From Eucommia ulmoides (lineage: Eukaryota; Streptophyta; Magnoliopsida; Garryales; Eucommiaceae), in contig CM028338.1 in the NCBI GenBank assembly GCA_016647705.1, positions 15,212,240 through 15,276,239 on the forward strand: a stretch of 64,000 bases of DNA, in the 5' to 3' direction. The translations under genes and the position numbers were made by a program. A model generated the notes under the pieces. The model did no database searches. It was given only the letters and a program-made list of their open reading frames with translations, and was not told the DNA's origin. Shown in pieces: positions 59,124-64,000 of the stretch. How positions within the stretch are numbered: the first letter of the stretch is position 1; each line of letters starts with the position of its first letter.

Positions 59124-61129
59124 TGTTGGCCCAGTAGAGTATCCAAGAGGAGGGGTGAATTGGGTAATTAAAAATTATCAGAATAAAAGACAATAAATCA
59201 AATAATTAATTTTAATCCTAAATTAATTATTATCTTTATATCACAACGGAATAATATAATCAACTAAGTGCACAATCAAACATAAAAAATTAGCAAAGTA
59301 AATATAGCAGCACACAAAGAATTTATACTGGTTCACCAAGCTACTCTTAGCTAATCCAGTCCCCCAGGCTCCACGAAGGTTGCACTCACTAAAATCAAGA
59401 TCCCTTTAAAGGTAGGAACCAAACCCTTACATCGATTCTTTTACAGGCTCAGACTCAACCTTTACAATATCCTTTCCCCAGACTAAGGAAGAACCTCTAC
59501 TTTTTACAAGTTAAAGAATAACCTAATTCTTTTTAACACTAAGGCTCAAGAATCAAAACCTCACAAAACACTCTAACTATCCTTTTTCCTAGGTAAGGAT
59601 GGAACCTTTACAAAATACTTAAATCGCAATTCTATCTAGAAAGAATCACTACCCCAATCTCTTTACAGAAAGAGACTAAAACCCCAGCTACCCTTGATTA
59701 AATACCTCCAACAGTATTTAACCCGTCACACTACTCACCAATACAAAATGATAAGCAGGAAATCTCACTCGGAGCTTCTACCACCACAGATAAATAATTA
59801 ATCAATTAATATCCAGGTCTAATGATAGAAAAATAAGATTTTGACAAGATATGGGTAGCAAAGAGAAGCACGTAATCAGATTCAAGAAATTGTTTGTAAA
59901 AATATTTTCTTCAAAAATCAAAAACAATTTCTAAATAAAAATCAAATAATGCAATGAAAGAATATAATTGAAAAGATCTCACCCTGAATCCACAGAAAGA
60001 ATGATTAGAACAATGTAACTTCAAATTCGGTTGCAGCCAAGATTAATAGCAATTGATCTTCAAGATTGTCTCTCGGAAAAGCTCACAATATTACAATATG
60101 ATGACTCTCATAAAAGCTCAAGAATGATCTTAACTTTTTTGCTCTCTCAATAATGATTCATTTTTAATATAAGAAATTCGCAGGTTAATATACAGGATTA
60201 TGAAATCAACCTTCTAATGGCTAGTTTATATGTGTCATGACAATTAATAGCACATATAGATCCCTTATATCATAATGACTTTATTTATGTTCAATTCACT
60301 TAGAAAAAGCTTTCAAATCTCTCAATTAAACCCCCTAAATATTCAATGAACCATATTAATAGGATTTAATTAATATGTGAACCATATCTTAAATATAGAA
60401 AATATCTGCGAAATATCTCTCAAATCCCAACCAAAAATGGCTACTTTTGGATATAATCTCAGATAAGTCAGAATCCTAAAATCGACTAGTCGATTAGTAG
60501 ATTCAGGTTGTAGCCCAAGGCGTTCATCGATCGACCTGCCTATCGACCTGTAGATTCAGAGAGTTTGTTTTTCTTTCACTGGTCGACCTGTTGATTGACT
60601 TGTAGATTCAGAGAGTTCGGCCCTCATGGCCGATCGACCTGTCGGTTGACTCAGAGATACAGGATCTTTCAGCTACTTAGTCCGATCGATTTATCAGTAG
60701 ACTGATGTCTTCTCGATCTTTCACATTTTTAACTTATTTTCTTTTACGTTTTCGCTCCTTTAACCATTTTCTCATCTAAATTAGCTCCACTAATATTCTT
60801 ATATTCTATTTTAGTCATTTAAAATTATTTCTTTTCAAATCACATAGGAGCAAATAATTTCAATTAATCAAAACACACATAAATAATAAAATACATTTTG
60901 TGCCATGTGTGTGTTCATATTTTGGATATTAAGAGTTAAGATTCACCTGAGTTGTTTTCCCTAATTTCTTCAAACTCTTAATTGTTCAATAACTTCAACA
61001 TCATCATTTAGCATCCATTTAATTTGCATCTTCATTACTGGAACTATAAATCACTGAAACACTCAACTAAAATGTTAGTTCCACCAAAACAGCATTACTG
61101 AATTGTTCATCAAAATCTTAGAATCAACA
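59124..61129 (-). repeat. 3' LTR of element D
   Basis: On the minus strand it begins TGTTGATTCTAAGATTTTG and ends CTGGGCCAACA; 2006 bases. Palindromic motifs lie at 60480-60700, including AATCGACTAGTCGATT, a perfect 16-base palindrome at 60480-60495, and several ATCGATCGACC/GGTCGACC variants spaced by 'gtagattcagagagtt'. Confidence 0.85.
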
Positions 61130-61148
61130 ATCTTTCCATTTTTTATGA
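61130..61148 (-). promoter_or_regulatory. polypurine tract of element D
   Basis: On the minus strand TAAAAAATGGAAAGAT stands directly before the LTR start, the same place as in element A. Confidence 0.65.
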
Positions 61149-61319
61149 TGACAATTAACTTTGATGTTTTCTTTAAAATAAATATAATCAATAATGCACA
61201 AATAAAAAATACTTAATAAAGCACAATTTTAAAAATACTCCCCCAAAATAAAATATCACTACTTTCTCCCCCTTTGTCATCTTCAAAAATAAAATTTAGG
61301 GAAGGGGTATCACACATGT

Positions 61320-62770
61320 AACTTACTCTAGGCAAACATCCTTATGCCTAGCCATACCCAAACCGTGAATGATTTTCACAAACTGATCTTCCGCTAGTAG
61401 TTTGGTAAAAATATCAGCAAGCTGGTCAGAGGTATCAATATACTCAATAACAATATCCCTTTTTCTGAATGTGATCATGAATAAAATGATGTCTAATCTC
61501 TATGTGCTTAGTTCGTGAGTACTGTATAGGATTCTTACTTAGACAAATAGCACTTTTATTATCACAAAAGATCGGGACCTCCTCCATACAAATTTCAAAG
61601 TCATTTAACTAATGTTTAATATATAAAATTTGAGCACAACATTTACCAGTTGCCATGTATTAAGCCTCAGTAGTGGATAAGTCTATAGAATTTTGTTTCT
61701 TGCTTAACCAAGAAACCAAAGCATGTCCTAACAAATGACATGATCCACTTATATTTTTAACTCAACTTTGCAAGCGGCAAAGTCAGCATCGGAGTAAGTT
61801 AACAATTTAAAATCACTCCCCCTAGGATACCATAATCCTAGGTCAATCGTCCCCTTTAAATAACGAAAAATTCGCTTAAGTGCAGTCAAGTGCGATTCTT
61901 TAAGACAAGACTGAAATCTAACACAAAGACAAAGACTGTATATAATATCAGGTATACTAGTAGTTAAACACAATACACTACCAATCATACCTCGATACAT
62001 TTTTTCATTAACGCTTTTGCCCATATCATCTTTTTTTTTATCTTTGTAGTTGTTGCCATGGGAGTTTTGTACTCTTGAGCTCCATCCAAGCCATATTTCT
62101 TTAGCAGCTCCTTGGTGTATTTAGCTTGGTTTATAAATATCCCTTCTTTGGTTTGCTTAATTTGCAATTCAAGAAAGAAATTCAGTTCTCTTATCATACT
62201 CATTTCAAATTAAACCAGCATTATCTTAGCAAACTCTTGGCAAAGATCCTTATTAGTAGATCCAAAAATGATGTCATCAACATATACTTGTACTAATAGG
62301 ATATCAGAATCAGTTTGCTTTACAAATAGTGTTATATCACAAATAACCCTTTGAAAACTATTTTCGATGAAATATCGGCTAAGTCTCTCATACCAAGCTC
62401 TCGGAGCTTGTTTGAGCCCATACAAAGCCTTACGAAGTTTAAATACATGATCGGAAAATTTATCACTTTCAAATCCCGGGGGTTAATCCACATAAACTTC
62501 TTCGGCTAGAAAACCATTTAGAAATGCACTCTTTACATCCATTTGATATAGCTTAAAATTATGTGAACATGCAAATGCAAGTAGCATTCTAATTGCTTTT
62601 AGTCTAGCAACAGGAGCATAAGTTTTATCATAATCAATTCCTTTATCTTAATTATAGCCTTGTGCCACTAATATTTCCTTATTTCTTATTACCATACCAG
62701 ATTCATCCTTTTTATTTTTAAAAACCCATTTAGAACCAATAACTGGATGAAAATCCGGTCTCGGAACAAG
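61320..62770 (-). pseudogene. SIRE reverse transcriptase and RNase H remnant (D)
   Basis: Reading leftward: the RT palm with MYGLKQAPRAWYERLSRYF (about 62420) and LLVQVYVDDIIFGSTNKDL (about 62295), carrying the YVDD catalytic motif; then FFLELQIKQTKEGIFINQAKY (about 62170 leftward); then GSVLCLTTSIPDIIYSLCLC (about 61975) and DFKLLTYSDADFA (about 61810), the RNase H entry. The rest of RNase H runs to about 61320. Broken. Confidence 0.87.
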
Positions 62771-62799
62771 ACACCACACTTTGTTCCGCTCAAATTAAA

Positions 62800-63420
62800 C
62801 TAATTCATCTTGCATTGTGAAAATTCAAGATTCATCAATTAATGCCTCATTTAAGTTTTTAGGCTCAAATTGAGATAAGAAAGCAAGATTAATTATATCC
62901 CTAAGATAAGATCGAGTACTTACACCTTTTTCAAAATTACTGATGATTTCTTTAATTAAATGTCTTGGTAATTTTTTTATAGCTCTTGGTAAGGTCGAAT
63001 CTTTCTCCTTAGGTTCCTCCTCTTGTTGAGACTCCTTAGGTACATTATCACCTTGGTTTTGGTTATTTAAGATACTTGTATCATCCTCATCTAAAACCTT
63101 TCTCGACAAGAATAGATCAGCTTCTTAAAAAACAACATGCATTGTCTCTTCTACTACTAAAGTATGTTTATTATAAAATCTATAAGCCTTACGGCTAGTC
63201 GAATATTCAAGGAAAATCCCATAATCATATTTAGTATCAAATTTACCAAGATTATCCTTGTCATTAAAAATGAAACACTTGTATCCAAAGACTTTAAAAT
63301 AGGAAATATTAGGAATCTTACCATTCTAAATTTTATATGGGGTTTTGTTAAACCCTCTACAAATTGATACTCGGTTTACCACGTGCCAAGCTGTAATTAC
63401 TGCTTCGGCCCACGAAATTC
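62800..63420 (-). pseudogene. SIRE integrase C-terminal region (D)
   Basis: Matches 8250-8790 of element B in reverse complement. It includes the IFNDKDNLGKF-like segment near 63260 and the acidic linker KVLDEDDTSILNNQNQG (about 63100) that joins integrase to RT. Broken. Confidence 0.8.
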
Positions 63421-64000
63421 TCAGCATATTTATTTTATTTATTAGTATTTTAATTTTAATTTTAATTTAGGTTATTTATTTGATAATTTGTAAGGCATGA
63501 TTGCCAATTTAGTCTTTTCCTTTTTAAATTTGGAATTTGTCATTTTTTTTAGATTAGGAGTAGGGTTTTCTTGTGTCTATAGGATTCCTTGCTCCTCTAG
63601 GGTTTTCTCTTAGTTTTTATTGTGGTTGCACTCTTCATGAGGTACTATTCATGACTGCACTATTCATTATCCTAGGGTTTTCTTTTATTGTTGGTCACCC
63701 ATTTAAGAGACTTGTATTCCATAGGAAAAATATATTACTTTTTTATTAATACAATTGTGAGAGTTTTCTCTCTTAAGTTCTTCAACAAACTTTTTCTGAA
63801 CTTATCAAGAATTTCTTGTGGCGTTCAAAATCTATACCTTCAGTTCGTGATTCACTTATAATCATTGGGTCGAGGTTTGTTCTCTTTCATAAACGTTGGG
63901 TCAAGGTAATCTATCTTTCAATTTCTGTATTTTTAGTTTGTTAAAAATATGAATTTAGTTCGATCCTTCGCGAAGAAACCTTAAGTTGGTTTTGGGTCTC
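63421..64000 (+). mobile_element. T-family LTR running off the window
   Basis: Matches the LTR at 51790-52602 from about 52025 on ('tttattttatttattagt.ttttaattt', 'ttgtaaggcatgattgccaatt', 'aatttcttgtggc', 'cgaagaaacc.taagtt'). The first 230 bases of the LTR are absent, so it abuts element D without its proper start. Confidence 0.8.

Larger units (their letters stand above)
59124..63420 (-). mobile_element. SIRE-type Ty1/copia element D, 5' part missing
   Basis: On the minus strand the order is integrase C-terminal region, RT, RNase H, polypurine tract and 3' LTR. The protein wording is nearly that of element B where they overlap (for example KVLDEDDTSILNNQNQG against KVLDDDDAYILNNQNQG). The right edge at about 63420 is cut by a T-family LTR. 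Gag, protease and 5' LTR are outside or lost. Broken. Confidence 0.85.

Overview
The window looks like repeat-rich heterochromatin of a flowering plant, probably a eudicot. It is AT-rich, and I see no intact host protein gene. Almost everything recognisable is a mobile element: Ty1/copia of the SIRE type and one other copia lineage, Ty3/gypsy of Athila type (primer site for tRNA-Asp), Tat/Ogre type and a third gypsy family, a CACTA end, a Tourist/Harbinger-like MITE, a fold-back element and a LINE-like tail. All LTR elements here are broken fossils with many breaks each. No protein product is expected from them.

Layout. 201-2640: 3' LTR and a scrap of a minus-strand SIRE element (A). 2633-3553: fold-back repeat with a G-rich hairpin core. 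3554-8970: plus-strand SIRE element (B; 5' LTR, gag, part of pol). 8974-10043: MITE with an internal 20-base tandem repeat. 10537-11761: minus-strand copia-like remnant (C). 11767-14590: Athila-like remnant G1. 14595-15492: minus-strand LTR piece with TGTAGACACC end. 15493-18908: low-information DNA with a 141-base duplication, a CACTA end, a LINE-like tail and an unresolved LTR-like stretch. 18914-36132: Athila-type element G2 with both LTRs and target duplication CCGAC. Nested in its RT region at 23562-28621 is the non-autonomous Athila-like element G3 (target duplication TCCGT). 36138-37754: minus-strand copia RT/RNase H (E). 37755-47160: Tat/Ogre-type element G4 with an inserted solo LTR (41392-42229). 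47147-48545: a second Ogre-type piece in the opposite direction. 48578-53165: gypsy family T in an LTR-internal-LTR-internal arrangement. 53175-54080: Tat/Ogre LTR end and leader (G5). 54080-56880: nothing recognised. 56905-59120: about 2.2 kb of a 31-base minisatellite. 59124-63420: minus-strand SIRE element D. 63421-64000: another T-family LTR running off the edge.

The most unusual object is in G3. Directly after its left LTR, where an element normally carries about 18 bases matching its tRNA primer, there is a complete 72-base antisense tRNA-Asp(GUC), cloverleaf pairing kept. Immediately behind it comes the 3' noncoding part of an Athila-type element, with no gag or pol. The simplest reading is that reverse transcription once copied the whole primer tRNA and then jumped, founding a non-autonomous element.

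A second theme is RNA-like structure in the LTRs. All three Athila families share, about 330-350 bases before the LTR end, two adjacent stem-loops. The second has a 17-base loop conserved apart from a few positions (and slightly worn in G2's 3' LTR), while its stems differ by paired changes. The Athila and SIRE LTRs also carry clusters of short palindromes whose sequence differs between families.
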